Shown piece after piece: positions 1-8,762 of a DNA stretch of 64,000 nt. How positions within the stretch are numbered: the stretch's first letter is position 1; every line of letters begins with the position of its first letter. Where the stretch lies: NCBI RefSeq assembly GCF_024346875.1, contig NZ_AP024871.1, positions 62,001 through 126,000 of the forward strand, given 5' to 3'. The notes below the pieces were generated by a model. It saw nothing but the letters and a program-made list of their open reading frames with translations, was not told the origin of the DNA and did not search any database. The DNA comes from Vibrio gallicus. GTDB taxonomy: Bacteria; Pseudomonadota; Gammaproteobacteria; Enterobacterales; Vibrionaceae. The translations under genes and the position numbers were made by a program.

Positions 1-1
1 A

Positions 2-1771
2 TTACTATCAGAATTTAGTACTTGGGTAGGCCAACACAAAGGCTTATACGAGGCTTATAAATCAATTAAGGCTTCTGCTGAGTTTGAAGGCTTATCGCAA
101 GCGAAGAAGAAAACTATCACCAATGCGTTACGTGATTTCGAATTATCAGGTATTGGTCTAGCAACAGATGAGCAAAAGCGCTACGGTGAAATTAGCAAGC
201 GCATGTCTGAGTTGAGCTCTAAATATTCCAACAATGTATTAGATGCAACCATGGGTTGGACTAAACATATTACCGATGTTGCTGAGCTAGCGGGAATGCC
301 TGATTCTGCTCTGGAAGCAGCCCAAGCAGCAGCCCAAGCTAAGGGCTTAGAAGGGTATCTACTTACTCTAGAAATACCATCATATATTCCGGTTGTTGTT
401 TATTGTGATAATCAAGAGCTGCGTCGCGAAATGTACGAAGCATATAGCACTCGTGCATCGGAGCGTGGTCCTAATGCTGGCAAGTGGGATAACTCTGAAA
501 ACATGGTGGAGCAGCTTAAACTTCGTCATGAACTTGCACGTATACTTGGTTTTGCAAACCATAGTGAACACTCACTTGCAACTAAGATGGCAGAGTCTCC
601 AGCGCAGGTATTAAGCTTCCTAAATGACTTAGCAAGTAAAGCCAAAGACCAAGGTGAGCGTGAGCTTGAAGAGCTTGCTCTTTATGCTCATAGTGAGTTT
701 GATATTGATGAGCTGCACCTGTGGGATATCGCTTATTACAGTGAAAAACAAAAGCAGAGCCAATTTAATATCTCAGATGAAGAGCTGCGTCCATACTTCC
801 CAGCCGATAGCGTTGTTTCTGGCCTATTTGAGGTTCTAAAGCGTGTGTTTGGTATGGAAGTTAAAGAGCGCAAAGGCGTTCAGGTATGGCATGAATCTGT
901 GCGTTTTTATGACATCTTCACTACTGATGGTGAGCTGCGTGGTAGTTTCTACCTAGACCTATATGCTCGTGAGCATAAGCGTGGTGGCGCATGGATGGAT
1001 GAATGTCGCACTCGTCGTACCGACATTAATGGTGAACTGCAAGCGCCAGTAGCTTACTTAACCTGTAACTTCAGCAAGCCTGTAGGGGATAAACCAGCTC
1101 TATTTACTCATGATGAAGTAACGACTCTTTTCCATGAGTGTGGACATGGTATCCACCATATGCTGACTCAAATTGATGTAGCGCCAGTATCGGGAATCAA
1201 CGGTGTAGCATGGGATGCAGTAGAGTTGCCAAGTCAATTCTTAGAGAATTGGTGTTTCGAGGAAGAGGCTTTGGCTTTCATTTCTGGACATTATGAATCA
1301 GGTGAAGCTCTGCCGAAAGAGATGCTAGACAAGATGATCGAAGCGAAGAGCTTCCAATCGGCTATGTTTATACTGCGTCAAATTGAACTGGCGTTATTTG
1401 ATTTCACATTGCACACCAGCTATGACCCAGAAGTTGGCGCTAGAGTTCTAGAAACATTAGCGGAAGTTAAAGATAAGGTTGCGGTTGTGCCTAGTGTTGA
1501 GTGGGGACGTCTTCCGAACGCCTTCAGTCATATCTTCGCTGGGGCTTATAGCTCAGGCTACTATAGCTACCTATGGGCTGAAGTATTGTCATCTGACGCA
1601 TTTGCTCGCTTTGAAGAAGAAGGGGTCTTTAATCAAGAAGTGGGTCAAAGCTTCCTAAACAATATCCTAGAGATGGGTGGCAGTGAGGAGCCTATGGAGC
1701 TATTTAGACGCTTCCGTGGACGTGACCCTCAAATTGATGCCATGCTGAGACATAAAGGCATTAGCGCTTAA
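2..1771 (+). CDS. prlC: Oligopeptidase A (M3 metallopeptidase), 5' end cut by window edge
   Basis: Cytosolic zinc oligopeptidase that degrades short peptides, including cleaved signal peptides. The reading frame is open from base 2, so the start lies upstream of the window and about 590 residues are visible of the roughly 680 usual for the family. The M3 zinc site HECGH is encoded at 1133-1147, followed by the downstream Glu in the segment WDAVELPSQ. It ends in TAA just before a strong hairpin terminator. prlC next to rsmJ and the usp genes matches the E. coli order. Start missing; identity is secure. Confidence 0.96.
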   Translation, partial: LLSEFSTWVGQHKGLYEAYKSIKASAEFEGLSQAKKKTITNALRDFELSGIGLATDEQKRYGEISKRMSELSSKYSNNVLDATMGWTKHITDVAELAGMPDSALEAAQAAAQAKGLEGYLLTLEIPSYIPVVVYCDNQELRREMYEAYSTRASERGPNAGKWDNSENMVEQLKLRHELARILGFANHSEHSLATKMAESPAQVLSFLNDLASKAKDQGERELEELALYAHSEFDIDELHLWDIAYYSEKQKQSQFNISDEELRPYFPADSVVSGLFEVLKRVFGMEVKERKGVQVWHESVRFYDIFTTDGELRGSFYLDLYAREHKRGGAWMDECRTRRTDINGELQAPVAYLTCNFSKPVGDKPALFTHDEVTTLFHECGHGIHHMLTQIDVAPVSGINGVAWDAVELPSQFLENWCFEEEALAFISGHYESGEALPKEMLDKMIEAKSFQSAMFILRQIELALFDFTLHTSYDPEVGARVLETLAEVKDKVAVVPSVEWGRLPNAFSHIFAGAYSSGYYSYLWAEVLSSDAFARFEEEGVFNQEVGQSFLNNILEMGGSEEPMELFRRFRGRDPQIDAMLRHKGISA

Positions 1772-1782
1772 TTGAACGAGAG

Positions 1783-1808
1783 ACGCCAGCTAACGCTGGC
1801 GTTTTTTT
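1783..1808 (+). terminator. Rho-independent terminator of prlC
   Basis: Perfect 8-bp stem ACGCCAGC/GCTGGCGT with loop TAAC, followed by seven T. It lies 11 bp after the prlC stop. The last bases of the convergent asnC gene touch its T-run. No T-run on the opposite strand, so it acts for prlC only. Confidence 0.93.
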
Positions 1809-2268
1809 ATGGATTAACATTGCGATTAATTGGATTTTGTAAGGAGATCAGGGTCTCCGTAGATTGCACCTCGTCAATGGCCTGTAGCTTATTGATAAGG
1901 ACATGTTGTAGCTCCTCAATACTGCGACACATGAGTTTGACAAAGATGCTATATGCTCCGGTAGTGTAGTAAGCCTCGACCACTTCATCTAAAGCATTTA
2001 GCTTCTCCAGCGCCGAGTGATAATCCTTAGCGGCATTGAGATTGATGCCGATAAAACAGCATACGTCGTAGCCAAGCAGTTTGGTATTTACAACTACTTC
2101 AGTTCCCTCAATAACACCTGCTGCTTTCATTTTTTCAATACGGACATGGATAGTTGCAGGGCTAACATTAAATTGTTTTGCCATCTCTGCGTAGGGTGTT
2201 CGAGCATCTTCCATTAGGGTTTTTAGGATGTCTTTATCTAGCGGGTCAAGCAAGGGGGTTGGATTCAT
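1807..2268 (-). CDS. asnC: AsnC, Lrp/AsnC-family transcription regulator
   Basis: Feast/famine regulator; in E. coli AsnC activates asnA and responds to asparagine. The 153-residue protein has an N-terminal winged HTH (around residues 5-65, with the segment FNVSPATIHVRIEKMK) and a C-terminal RAM ligand-binding domain containing YDVCCFIGI and EAYYTTGAYSIF, close to E. coli AsnC. The start at 2268 is chosen because AAGGA sits 8 bases upstream; a longer frame to 2331 lacks this support and would add 21 unconserved residues. It converges on prlC. No asnA is in the window. Confidence 0.93.
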   Translation of the reverse strand: MNPTPLLDPLDKDILKTLMEDARTPYAEMAKQFNVSPATIHVRIEKMKAAGVIEGTEVVVNTKLLGYDVCCFIGINLNAAKDYHSALEKLNALDEVVEAYYTTGAYSIFVKLMCRSIEELQHVLINKLQAIDEVQSTETLISLQNPINRNVNP

Positions 2269-2384
2269 TTCGTGTCCTTGTGATTGATAAAAGCGAACTA
2301 ACTTTATATTGAGGTGGCATTTTAAGGCCACTTAGATATAGGAATACGGTAAACTATACCCAGTTATAAAATTACTGTAGAGAG

Positions 2385-3179
2385 ATGAGCTTGCAGATTC
2401 AACTGTTAGCCCCCCAAGAACGAGCATTAGAGCTTGAACAGTTAGCGCTACGTTGGGGTTTAAAGCACGATTCACAAAGCCAGTTTGCCTTGGTTTTAGA
2501 GGATAAACTAGAGCTTAAAAAGCTCGACGAGCCAAAATTAGGCTCTATCTTTGTGGATTTTGCTGGTGGAGCGGTTGCCCATCGCCGCAAGTTTGGTGGC
2601 GGCAAAGGACAAGCTATCGCGAAAGCCGCTGGGCTTAATAAAGGGGTAACGCCTACGGTTTTAGATGGTACCGCCGGGTTAGGCCGAGACTCTTTTGTGC
2701 TGGCGTCTCTTGGTTGCAAGGTGCAGATGGTTGAGCGACACCCTGTGGTCGCAGCCTTGTTAGACGATGGATTACAAAGAGCGACTAACGATCCTGAAAT
2801 CGGTGGATGGGTGAGTGAGCGTATGAGCCTAATTCATGCCTCTAGCTTAGATGCACTATCAAAGTTATCACAAGATAATAGCTTTAAAAGACCCGATGTT
2901 GTCTATCTTGACCCTATGTATCCGCACCCTGAAAATAAAAAGAAGAGTGCATTAGTTAAGAAAGAGATGCGTGTATTTCAGAGCTTAGTTGGTGCTGACC
3001 TTGATGCCGATGGCTTGTTGACTCCGGCTTTGGCTCTTGCGACCAAGCGAGTGATTGTTAAGCGCCCTGATTATGCCGATTGGTTAGACAATAAAAAACC
3101 AAGTATGGCTATAGAAACCAAGAAAAATCGCTTCGATGTCTATGTTAATTCAGCCATGAGTAATAAAACCTTGATTTGA
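2385..3179 (+). CDS. rsmJ: 16S rRNA (guanine-1516-N2)-methyltransferase RsmJ
   Basis: SAM-dependent enzyme that methylates G1516 of 16S rRNA in the small subunit. The 264-residue protein carries the SAM-binding loop GTAGLG at residues 95-100, an acidic ribose-binding motif VERHP near 117, and the catalytic motif DPMYP at 176-180, all typical of RsmJ (YhiQ). Length fits the family (about 250). The GAGAG before ATG is a modest ribosome site. prlC-rsmJ adjacency is the same as in E. coli, although here asnC lies between them on the other strand. Confidence 0.95.
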   Translation: MSLQIQLLAPQERALELEQLALRWGLKHDSQSQFALVLEDKLELKKLDEPKLGSIFVDFAGGAVAHRRKFGGGKGQAIAKAAGLNKGVTPTVLDGTAGLGRDSFVLASLGCKVQMVERHPVVAALLDDGLQRATNDPEIGGWVSERMSLIHASSLDALSKLSQDNSFKRPDVVYLDPMYPHPENKKKSALVKKEMRVFQSLVGADLDADGLLTPALALATKRVIVKRPDYADWLDNKKPSMAIETKKNRFDVYVNSAMSNKTLI

Positions 3180-3198
3180 CCCTGCCTGATTACTATAC

Positions 3199-3217
3199 CT
3201 AATTAGTAATCATTCTC
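3199..3217. promoter_or_regulatory. Fur-box-like site upstream of the Cys-rich protein
   Basis: The 19-bp stretch matches 12 of 19 positions of the classical Fur box, with the right half AATCATTCTC nearly perfect. It overlaps a possible -10 (TAATTA at 3200-3205) placed 18 bp from TTGACC at 3176-3181. Match by eye only; iron control of the downstream gene is inference. Confidence 0.4.
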
Positions 3218-3241
3218 AATTGAGTGTGGCGGTGGGGTTTC

Positions 3242-3772
3242 ATGACTAAGAAAATGTGCAAGTTGAGTAGTCGGGCAATTGGTCTAAGCATGGGAGCAAT
3301 CTACGCTATTGTTTCTGAGCCTAAGTTCGTGTGTCGTTCTTGTGCTCGTGTTGCAGATAAAAGCATTAGCTTATGTCGGCCAACCCCAATCCCTCCACAA
3401 AGTTGCCGCAACAAAACCTCTTGTGTTGCATCTATTGAAGAGTGCGCAATGCTGGCAGAGGCGCAACAAACACAACAATTAATGGATGAAGATGTTCTTC
3501 CATCTGCAACTAAAGATACTCATCCTTCATCCTCATCAGTTGAGACAAAAACTCACGCTTTAGAGACTGCAGAAAGAGCTACTATCGCCTCGGATTTAGA
3601 GTCCGTAGATAGTCAGCACAAGGTTTTAAAACAGCAGAAGAAGCTGTATAAAAAGCTGAACAAACTGCTGCAAAAAGAGCAAAAACTTCTTCAGCGACGA
3701 GCTGAGTTAGATGCTCGCTTAAGTGAAGTGTTGCAGATTAATCCAGATTTACTCTCCAAGCGTACTCATTAA
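3242..3772 (+). CDS. Uncharacterised Cys-rich protein with C-terminal coiled coil
   Basis: I do not recognise this 176-residue protein. Seven cysteines fall in the first 70 residues (6, 31, 34, 45, 55, 61, 68), including one CRSC pair, which suggests a metal or disulfide-linked head. A Ser/Thr-rich linker follows, then a Lys/Leu/Glu/Gln-rich coiled coil from about residue 113 to 165. There is no signal peptide or clear transmembrane segment, only a short hydrophobic patch near 13-24. ATG at 3242 is preferred over GTG at 3224 because GGTGGGG lies just upstream. It stands alone behind a Fur-like site and ends at a bidirectional terminator shared with uspA. Real gene likely; function unknown. 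Confidence 0.7.
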   Translation: MTKKMCKLSSRAIGLSMGAIYAIVSEPKFVCRSCARVADKSISLCRPTPIPPQSCRNKTSCVASIEECAMLAEAQQTQQLMDEDVLPSATKDTHPSSSSVETKTHALETAERATIASDLESVDSQHKVLKQQKKLYKKLNKLLQKEQKLLQRRAELDARLSEVLQINPDLLSKRTH

Positions 3773-3798
3773 AAAAGCTCTCATTAAATGAGAGCTTT
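3771..3798. terminator. Bidirectional terminator between the Cys-rich gene and uspA
   Basis: Perfect 11-bp stem AAAGCTCTCAT/ATGAGAGCTTT with a TAA loop at 3785-3787. The A-run before the stem gives a U-run on the minus strand for uspA; on the plus strand the stem ends in TTT. Confidence 0.85.
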
Positions 3799-3812
3799 AA
3801 TGCTGTTGCCTT

Positions 3813-4235
3813 TTAATCTAGAGGTACCACTAACAGGTCAATAGGCATATCGTGTACTAGGTGTCTAGTATTGGATAACAGTTTGCCCCAGAAGTCATGA
3901 TGATGCCCACATACAACCAGATCAAACTCTTGTTTGGCGATGGCATCTGCTAGCTCTTCGGTTAAGTCACCTCGTCCTACCATGACATGGCTTATCGGAT
4001 AGTCGACCTGATCGGCTAATGCTTGCAGTTTTTCGGTGGAGTGATCGGTCAGTGATTTTTGATTTTCAACTAAGTTAACATCAATTAAGCCGGCATAGAT
4101 ATTGTTGTAGTTTACATCAATATGAATAACTGAAAGTTCAGCCCCGACTGCTTTTGCAAGGCCTGCCGCTTTGTTTACGAGAAAAGCACTGTGCTCACTT
4201 AGGTCTACTGCAACTACGATATGTTGATAGCTCAT
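3813..4235 (-). CDS. uspA: Universal stress protein A
   Basis: Small cytosolic stress protein induced on growth arrest. The 140-residue protein has the Usp fold: N-terminal VVAVDLSEHS, the conserved IHIDVNYNNIYAGLIDVN region, the segment VCGHHHDFWGKL and the C-terminal VVPL strand, closely following E. coli UspA. The ATP-binding G-2X-G-9X-G signature is not evident, as in the UspA subgroup that does not bind ATP. AAGGAG precedes the ATG. It is divergent from ftnA across a 203-bp gap. Confidence 0.96.
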   Translation of the reverse strand: MSYQHIVVAVDLSEHSAFLVNKAAGLAKAVGAELSVIHIDVNYNNIYAGLIDVNLVENQKSLTDHSTEKLQALADQVDYPISHVMVGRGDLTEELADAIAKQEFDLVVCGHHHDFWGKLLSNTRHLVHDMPIDLLVVPLD

Positions 4236-4438
4236 AATCGGCTCCTTAGTATCTTTTATCCTGATTTTAGTTTAGCAGTCCGTTCACTTTAATATGTCGA
4301 AGTGATCCTAAGTTGCAAAATTCCACTACTTAAACACAGAGAACTTTGACCTAAGGCAACTTTTACTAGTTAACGGTTGTTGTTGGCATGTTATATTTGT
4401 TGCTTATTAAGTGAATTTTTAGAACAAAGGGTACGTCT

Positions 4439-4966
4439 ATGCTAGCGCAGGAAATGGTCGAAAAACTAAATGAGCAAATTAACCTAGAATTTTTCTCATC
4501 CAATCTATACTTACAAATGAGTGCTTGGTGTGAAGACAAAGGTTTTGATGGCGCCGCTGAATTTATGCGAAAACACGCAACGGAAGAAATGGAGCACATG
4601 CAGAGGTTGTTTACCTATGTAAGTGAGACAGGCTCTATGCCTATTCTTGGGTCAATAGAGGCACCACGTTCTGAGTTTTCGAGCCTAGGTGAGGTGTTTA
4701 GAGAGACCTATGAGCATGAGTGTATGATTACTCAAGAAATCAATAAACTCGCGCATGTTGCCTTTGCTACTCAAGATTACTCAACGTTCAATTTCTTGCA
4801 GTGGTATGTCGCGGAGCAACATGAAGAAGAGAAGTTGTTTAAAGGGATTTTAGACAAGCTAGAGTTGGTTGGTGAGAACGGTCAGGCGCTGTTCTTTATC
4901 GACAAAGACCTAGCAACTATGGCGAAAGAAGGTTCAACCTCAATTATGGATGTAGCCGCTGAGTAG
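4439..4966 (+). CDS. ftnA: Bacterial non-heme ferritin
   Basis: Iron-storage protein forming a 24-subunit shell that oxidises Fe(II). In this 175-residue protein the ferroxidase ligands align in register with E. coli FtnA: E17, E50, H53, E94, Q127 and E130. No heme-ligand Met typical of bacterioferritin is evident. AAAGGG precedes the ATG. It lies between uspA and uspB, which ties iron storage to a stationary-phase stress cluster. I saw no Fur box directly upstream. Confidence 0.97.
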   Translation: MLAQEMVEKLNEQINLEFFSSNLYLQMSAWCEDKGFDGAAEFMRKHATEEMEHMQRLFTYVSETGSMPILGSIEAPRSEFSSLGEVFRETYEHECMITQEINKLAHVAFATQDYSTFNFLQWYVAEQHEEEKLFKGILDKLELVGENGQALFFIDKDLATMAKEGSTSIMDVAAE

Positions 4967-5042
4967 AGATTCTCTACCCTATCTATAGCGATCACACACT
5001 GATCGTCTGGCTACTTCCTTTGAGGTCAAAGGAGGAAGAGAG

Positions 5043-5366
5043 ATGATCAGTGGGGATTTGATTATTTTTGCGCTATTGACTGTAACTACGGTTAATTTTG
5101 TTCGATATATCAGTACATTGCGCACGTTAATTTTTGTTATGAGAGAGGCACACCCTCTGCTTTATCAGCAAGTAGATGGGCGTGGTTTTTTTTCCACACA
5201 AGGTAATGTTGTTAAACAGTTTCGTTTATTTCAGTACCTAAAGGGGCGTGATTATAAAGAGCATCATGATCCGGTCTTTGTTGACAAGTGCGACAAGGTT
5301 CGAGAGCTGTTTATTCTGAGTTGTGCTCTGTTATTCGTTACACTTATTGCGGCATTTAGCGTCTAA
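5043..5366 (+). CDS. uspB: Universal stress protein B, inner membrane
   Basis: Small predicted inner-membrane protein; in E. coli it is sigma-S dependent and needed for stationary-phase ethanol resistance. The 107-residue protein has an N-terminal transmembrane segment (about residues 4-24), the conserved core [14 protein letters not shown], and a second transmembrane segment at about 88-106. It has a strong ribosome site, AAAGGAGGAAGAG. UspA and UspB are neighbours in E. coli; here ftnA sits between them. Confidence 0.95.
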   Translation: MISGDLIIFALLTVTTVNFVRYISTLRTLIFVMREAHPLLYQQVDGRGFFSTQGNVVKQFRLFQYLKGRDYKEHHDPVFVDKCDKVRELFILSCALLFVTLIAAFSV

Positions 5367-5415
5367 TAAGCGTAATTTGAAAGTCACTCTTAAGTGAGTA
5401 CAATACCCCCTTGTT

Positions 5416-5446
5416 AGGGCATGCGTGTTGCGCATGTCCTTTTTTG
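5416..5446 (+). terminator. Terminator of uspB
   Basis: A 10-bp stem AGGGCATGCG/CGCATGTCCT with one G-T wobble and loop TGTTG, followed by six T. It overlaps the 5' extension of the yhiN frame, which argues that yhiN starts downstream at 5473. Confidence 0.85.
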
Positions 5447-5472
5447 TTTTTAGGCCTGTAGAGAGACAAGTG

Positions 5473-6660
5473 ATGAGTGAACGCTTCGATGTAGTTGTGA
5501 TTGGTGCTGGCGCATCGGGATTGATGTGTGCAGCCGAAGCAGGGAAGCGAGGGCGTAAGGTATTGGTATTGGATCATGCCAAAAAACCGGGTCGAAAAAT
5601 TCTCATTTCTGGAGGAGGGCGTTGCAACTTCAGTAACTATGACGTTTCGCCATCAAATTTTATTTGTCAGAATCCACACTTTGTTAAATCTGCTTTATCT
5701 CAATATACCAATTGGGATTTTATCTCCATGGTAAGTAAGCACGAGATTGAGTTTGAAGAGCGCGAACATGGTCAATTGTTCTGTGTTGATTCTGCCAAGC
5801 AGATAGTACAGATGCTACTTGATGAATGTGACCTCAATTTTATTGAGTTTCGCTACCAAGTAGGGGTTACTGATATTGAATCAATCTCCGCAGGGTATTC
5901 ACTGTTGGCAAACGGCAGTAAAGTTGAGTGTGAATCATTGGTTATTGCTACAGGTGGCTTATCAATGCCAAAATTGGGCGCAACACCATTTGGTTATCAG
6001 GTTGCAGAGCAATTTGGTTTGGATATTGTTTCTACCACCGCAGGCTTAGTGCCCTTCACCTTGCACAAGCAAGACAAAATTGACTTCAGTGAATTATCCG
6101 GTATCGCAATACCAGCTGAAATCTGCGCTGAAGATGGTACGACTTTCAAAGAGGCGTTGCTGTTTACTCACCGAGGTTTATCTGGCCCATCAGTGCTACA
6201 GGTATCGTCATATTGGCGTGCGGGACAAAAGGTTACTATTAACCTTGTTCCTGAGGCTGATGTGAAAGAGTTATTACTTCAAAGCCGTGAAAAGCACCCA
6301 AACCAAAGCCTGAAAAACACCTTAAGTAAGGTATTGCCAAAGCGCTTAATCGAGGTTCTTATAGAGCGTAAGCAACTGACAGATAAGCCATTAAAGCAAC
6401 TAAATCACAAAGAATATGACCAAGTTGCCGAAACCCTAGAGGGCTGGCAGATAGTGCCAAATGGTACCGAAGGGTATCGCACCGCTGAGGTGACTTTAGG
6501 TGGCGTTGATACCAAGCATCTCTCTTCTAAGAACATGGAATGCAAGGCGTTTCCGGGGTTGTTCTTTATCGGTGAGGTAATGGATGTTACCGGCTGGCTA
6601 GGGGGATACAACTTTAGCTGGTGTTGGAGCTCTGGGTTTGTTGCAGGACAAAAGGCATAG
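5473..6660 (+). CDS. yhiN: HI0933-family flavoprotein, YhiN/RdsA-like
   Basis: FAD-dependent protein of the HI0933/YhiN family. The E. coli member has been reported as RdsA, the enzyme making dihydrouridine at position 2449 of 23S rRNA; this is from memory and applied here by homology. The 395-residue protein has a dinucleotide-binding GAGASG at residues 11-16, the family signature SGGGRCNFSN near 47-56, a central insert domain, and C-terminal EVTLGGV and MDVTGWLGGYNF, which complete the FAD site. ATG 5473 is chosen because the longer frame from 5425 starts inside the uspB terminator. Confidence 0.9.
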   Translation: MSERFDVVVIGAGASGLMCAAEAGKRGRKVLVLDHAKKPGRKILISGGGRCNFSNYDVSPSNFICQNPHFVKSALSQYTNWDFISMVSKHEIEFEEREHGQLFCVDSAKQIVQMLLDECDLNFIEFRYQVGVTDIESISAGYSLLANGSKVECESLVIATGGLSMPKLGATPFGYQVAEQFGLDIVSTTAGLVPFTLHKQDKIDFSELSGIAIPAEICAEDGTTFKEALLFTHRGLSGPSVLQVSSYWRAGQKVTINLVPEADVKELLLQSREKHPNQSLKNTLSKVLPKRLIEVLIERKQLTDKPLKQLNHKEYDQVAETLEGWQIVPNGTEGYRTAEVTLGGVDTKHLSSKNMECKAFPGLFFIGEVMDVTGWLGGYNFSWCWSSGFVAGQKA

Positions 6661-6751
6661 ATCTCTAGGCACAACAAGCGAGTACATTGAGCGATAACAG
6701 AGATTAAGCCTAGTATGAGTTATCGCTGTAGATTGCATGCTATTGATTGCG

Positions 6752-7078
6752 CTATACCAGAGACTTACCTAGGCTTAGATAATTGCTCTTAGCTTCAAAA
6801 TAGTATGCTTTTTGCGCCTTCACTTGCTGCTGTAAAGCAATGAGTTCATCTGAATACGCACCGCGAACAGCTGCCGGGGTTTGCTGATAAAAACGCGACT
6901 TAACCGCTAACTCACTCTCCATCGCTTCATATTGGCGCTCAGCATTAATATAGGTATTGAGATATTGATTCATCAGCTGCTGAATGGTGTTGTCTACAAG
7001 GGGCTTTCTTCTTGCTTTAGCATATAGCGTAATACTGAATAGGCTAACAAAAGTAACGATAGAGTAGATAACCAACAT
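6752..7078 (-). CDS. Small membrane-anchored protein, unknown function
   Basis: I do not recognise this 108-residue protein. It has one N-terminal transmembrane segment (about residues 2-20, MLVIYSIVTFVSLFSITLY), a short basic stretch AKARRKP that would be cytoplasmic, then a mainly helical, Gln/Ala/Tyr-rich tail with coiled-coil character. The start at 7078 is supported by AAAGGGG 9 bases upstream; the frame runs on to 7168 but that part is not protein-like. It stands alone between yhiN and the acid phosphatase. Moderately sure it is a gene; no function can be given. Confidence 0.6.
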   Translation of the reverse strand: MLVIYSIVTFVSLFSITLYAKARRKPLVDNTIQQLMNQYLNTYINAERQYEAMESELAVKSRFYQQTPAAVRGAYSDELIALQQQVKAQKAYYFEAKSNYLSLGKSLV

Positions 7079-7566
7079 GTTTAGCGCCCCTTTAATGATT
7101 GAACAGGGCGTATATTGAACATGTTTGATATGCATGCATATGTCTATTATTGGAAAATAATTGTTCAATCCATGATCAATACATTCCCCCCTTTGATATC
7201 AATAGCTTGCCCCCCTACGTCAATAGCCCGAACTGCATCCCAAAAAATAGACCTTGAAAAACCCTTCTAGCTAATAAGTTGACGCGTTTGCAATCAATAA
7301 CAACGAAGATATTTTTTAATAAAATTGCAAAAACCCCCTAGCCTGAAATGAATATATATTGTAAAGTGCTGAATAAATATTGAGGCATGAGTTCTGTGGG
7401 TTACCAGTGATCTCTTGTTATCTAGTTAGAGTTATTACTTATTATTCAATATTGCCCACTAGATCTGTGAATTTATATTCAACTTGTTGTGTGGGGCGTG
7501 AATATGGAAACAATGATGATAATTCAATTACTTATTTAATCTTATTGATAAAGGGTAAACAGCATT
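7079..7566. other. 488-bp AT-rich intergenic region
   Basis: Divergent gap between the small membrane protein and the acid phosphatase. It holds the ribosome site AAAGGG of the phosphatase, a short C-tract repeat (7186-7227) and long AT-rich runs. A 77-codon frame at 7380-7613 overlaps the phosphatase start and has no ribosome site or protein-like composition. I found no clear promoter or regulator site. Confidence 0.5.
7186..7227. repeat. Two-copy imperfect direct repeat
   Basis: Two units of the form C6 + TTTGATATCAATAGC and C6 + TACGTCAATAGC lie 3 bp apart. Both share the C-tract and the TCAATAGC end. Could be a regulator's tandem site or chance; no factor is suggested. Confidence 0.4.
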
Positions 7567-8397
7567 ATGACCGTGTTATTCAAAAACATTTTAAAAGCAC
7601 TAGCTATATGTAGTGTATTTAGCGCATCGTTAGCCGCGGCTGATGAACCTTCTGATACCCAAAACTCATTGATCTACGCTCTGGCCTGGAAACAAACCTC
7701 TGCTGAGTATCAAGCTCTTTATTATCAAGGTTTTAATGTGGCGAAGATGCATGTTGATGCGGCACTTGCTAAACATAAGAAAGGCGATAAGCCTTTGGCA
7801 ATTATTACGGACTTTGATGATACCGTTGCTCTGCCGCTCTCTTATTGGGGTAACTTGGTCAATAACAAGCAAGATTTCTTCAACGATGAATCTTGGGACA
7901 AGTGGGTTGCAGAAAACAAAATGGTTGCCGCACCAGGTGCAAAAGACTTCTTAGAGTATTGCCAGAAAAACGGTGTTGAAATCTTCTATATTTCGAGTCG
8001 TGATCAGGGCGATAAAACCTTCGAATATGCATTGGGCAACATTAAGCACCTAGGCTTCCCATTAAAAGACGAGTCTCATTTTACGGTTCTACGTGATACC
8101 TCAAACAAAGAAACTCGCCAAGCTGAAATCATGCAAAGCTATGATGTTGCAGTATTTCTTGGTGATAGCTTGAATGACTTCCGTCGTAAATATTACATTA
8201 AGGGCGATGTAGAAGGTCGTTTAGCTAAGATGAAAGAAGACCGTGCTCTATACGGTAGTAAATATGTATTGTTCCCTAACCCAACGGATGGTCACTGGTT
8301 AGCTGCTATTCTAGGTAATTCAGAAGTACCTGCGACTGATGCAAACCGTGCTCTATTGAAGAAAGCGGCTGCTTATAGCGCTTGGGATGGAAAGTAA
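7567..8397 (+). CDS. Secreted class C (HAD superfamily) acid phosphatase
   Basis: Phosphomonoesterase of the class C/DDDD family related to lipoprotein e(P4), expected to dephosphorylate nucleotides or other organic phosphates outside the cytoplasm. The 276-residue protein starts with a signal peptide (cleavage probably after ASLAA near residue 24), then the HAD nucleophile motif DFDDT at 82-86, motif II ISSRD near 143, and acidic motif LGDSLND near 199. Unlike e(P4) it lacks a convincing lipobox (the only early Cys, residue 15, follows LAI), so it is probably soluble in the periplasm. Substrate not inferable. Confidence 0.85.
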   Translation: MTVLFKNILKALAICSVFSASLAAADEPSDTQNSLIYALAWKQTSAEYQALYYQGFNVAKMHVDAALAKHKKGDKPLAIITDFDDTVALPLSYWGNLVNNKQDFFNDESWDKWVAENKMVAAPGAKDFLEYCQKNGVEIFYISSRDQGDKTFEYALGNIKHLGFPLKDESHFTVLRDTSNKETRQAEIMQSYDVAVFLGDSLNDFRRKYYIKGDVEGRLAKMKEDRALYGSKYVLFPNPTDGHWLAAILGNSEVPATDANRALLKKAAAYSAWDGK

Positions 8398-8762
8398 TCT
8401 GTAGCCTTTTATAGGCGCACATTATTGTGTTTTAATTCATATGAAACAGCAGCTTAGCTTGTCGCTTAGTTGCTGTTTTTGTATGTATATAGGTATGCAG
8501 TATGTAAGTTTGACCGCAAGTTCATATTTAGTTAATAGCCGTTTAACTTTGCCTATCAGCAAAAAAGAGAAGTTTCCATTTTTGCTGTCTATGTTGCATA
8601 AATGCAGTAAACGTAACCGCTGAACGTTGAATGCATAAGGGTTTATGCGTATTCTACGCTATCCCTATTTTTGAGAAAGATATGTTTGAGCAGGGGATCT
8701 GTCACCAAAACAGAGGGAGTTGTGGGGCAGTGATTTCTTGAGCTAGCATTGCAATCTGAGTT
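8398..8762. other. 365-bp intergenic region upstream of HMG-CoA reductase
   Basis: Contains the phosphatase terminator (8444-8480) and then about 280 bp with no convincing ORF. A 60-codon frame at 8441-8623 starts inside the terminator and is rejected. The final 60 bp before mvaA are purine-rich (CAGAGGGAGTTGTGGGG at 8710-8726), but this lies too far from the ATG to be its ribosome site. Confidence 0.5.
8444..8480 (+). terminator. Terminator of the acid phosphatase gene
   Basis: Stem AAACAGCA (8444-8451) pairs with TGCTGTTT (8471-8478), with an inner imperfect pairing of CTTAG repeats in the loop. It is followed by TT and a G/T-rich stretch. Long loop lowers confidence. Confidence 0.6.

Noticed and set aside
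6690..6727. Terminator after yhiN
   Set aside because: AGCGATAAC/GTTATCGCT is a perfect 9-bp repeat, but the loop is 20 bases and no T-run follows, so I did not list it as a terminator.
7380..7613. 77-codon frame upstream of the acid phosphatase
   Set aside because: Overlaps the phosphatase start, lacks a ribosome site, and encodes an unlikely composition.
8441..8623. 60-codon Cys/Ser-rich frame after the acid phosphatase
   Set aside because: Starts within the phosphatase terminator hairpin and has no ribosome site.
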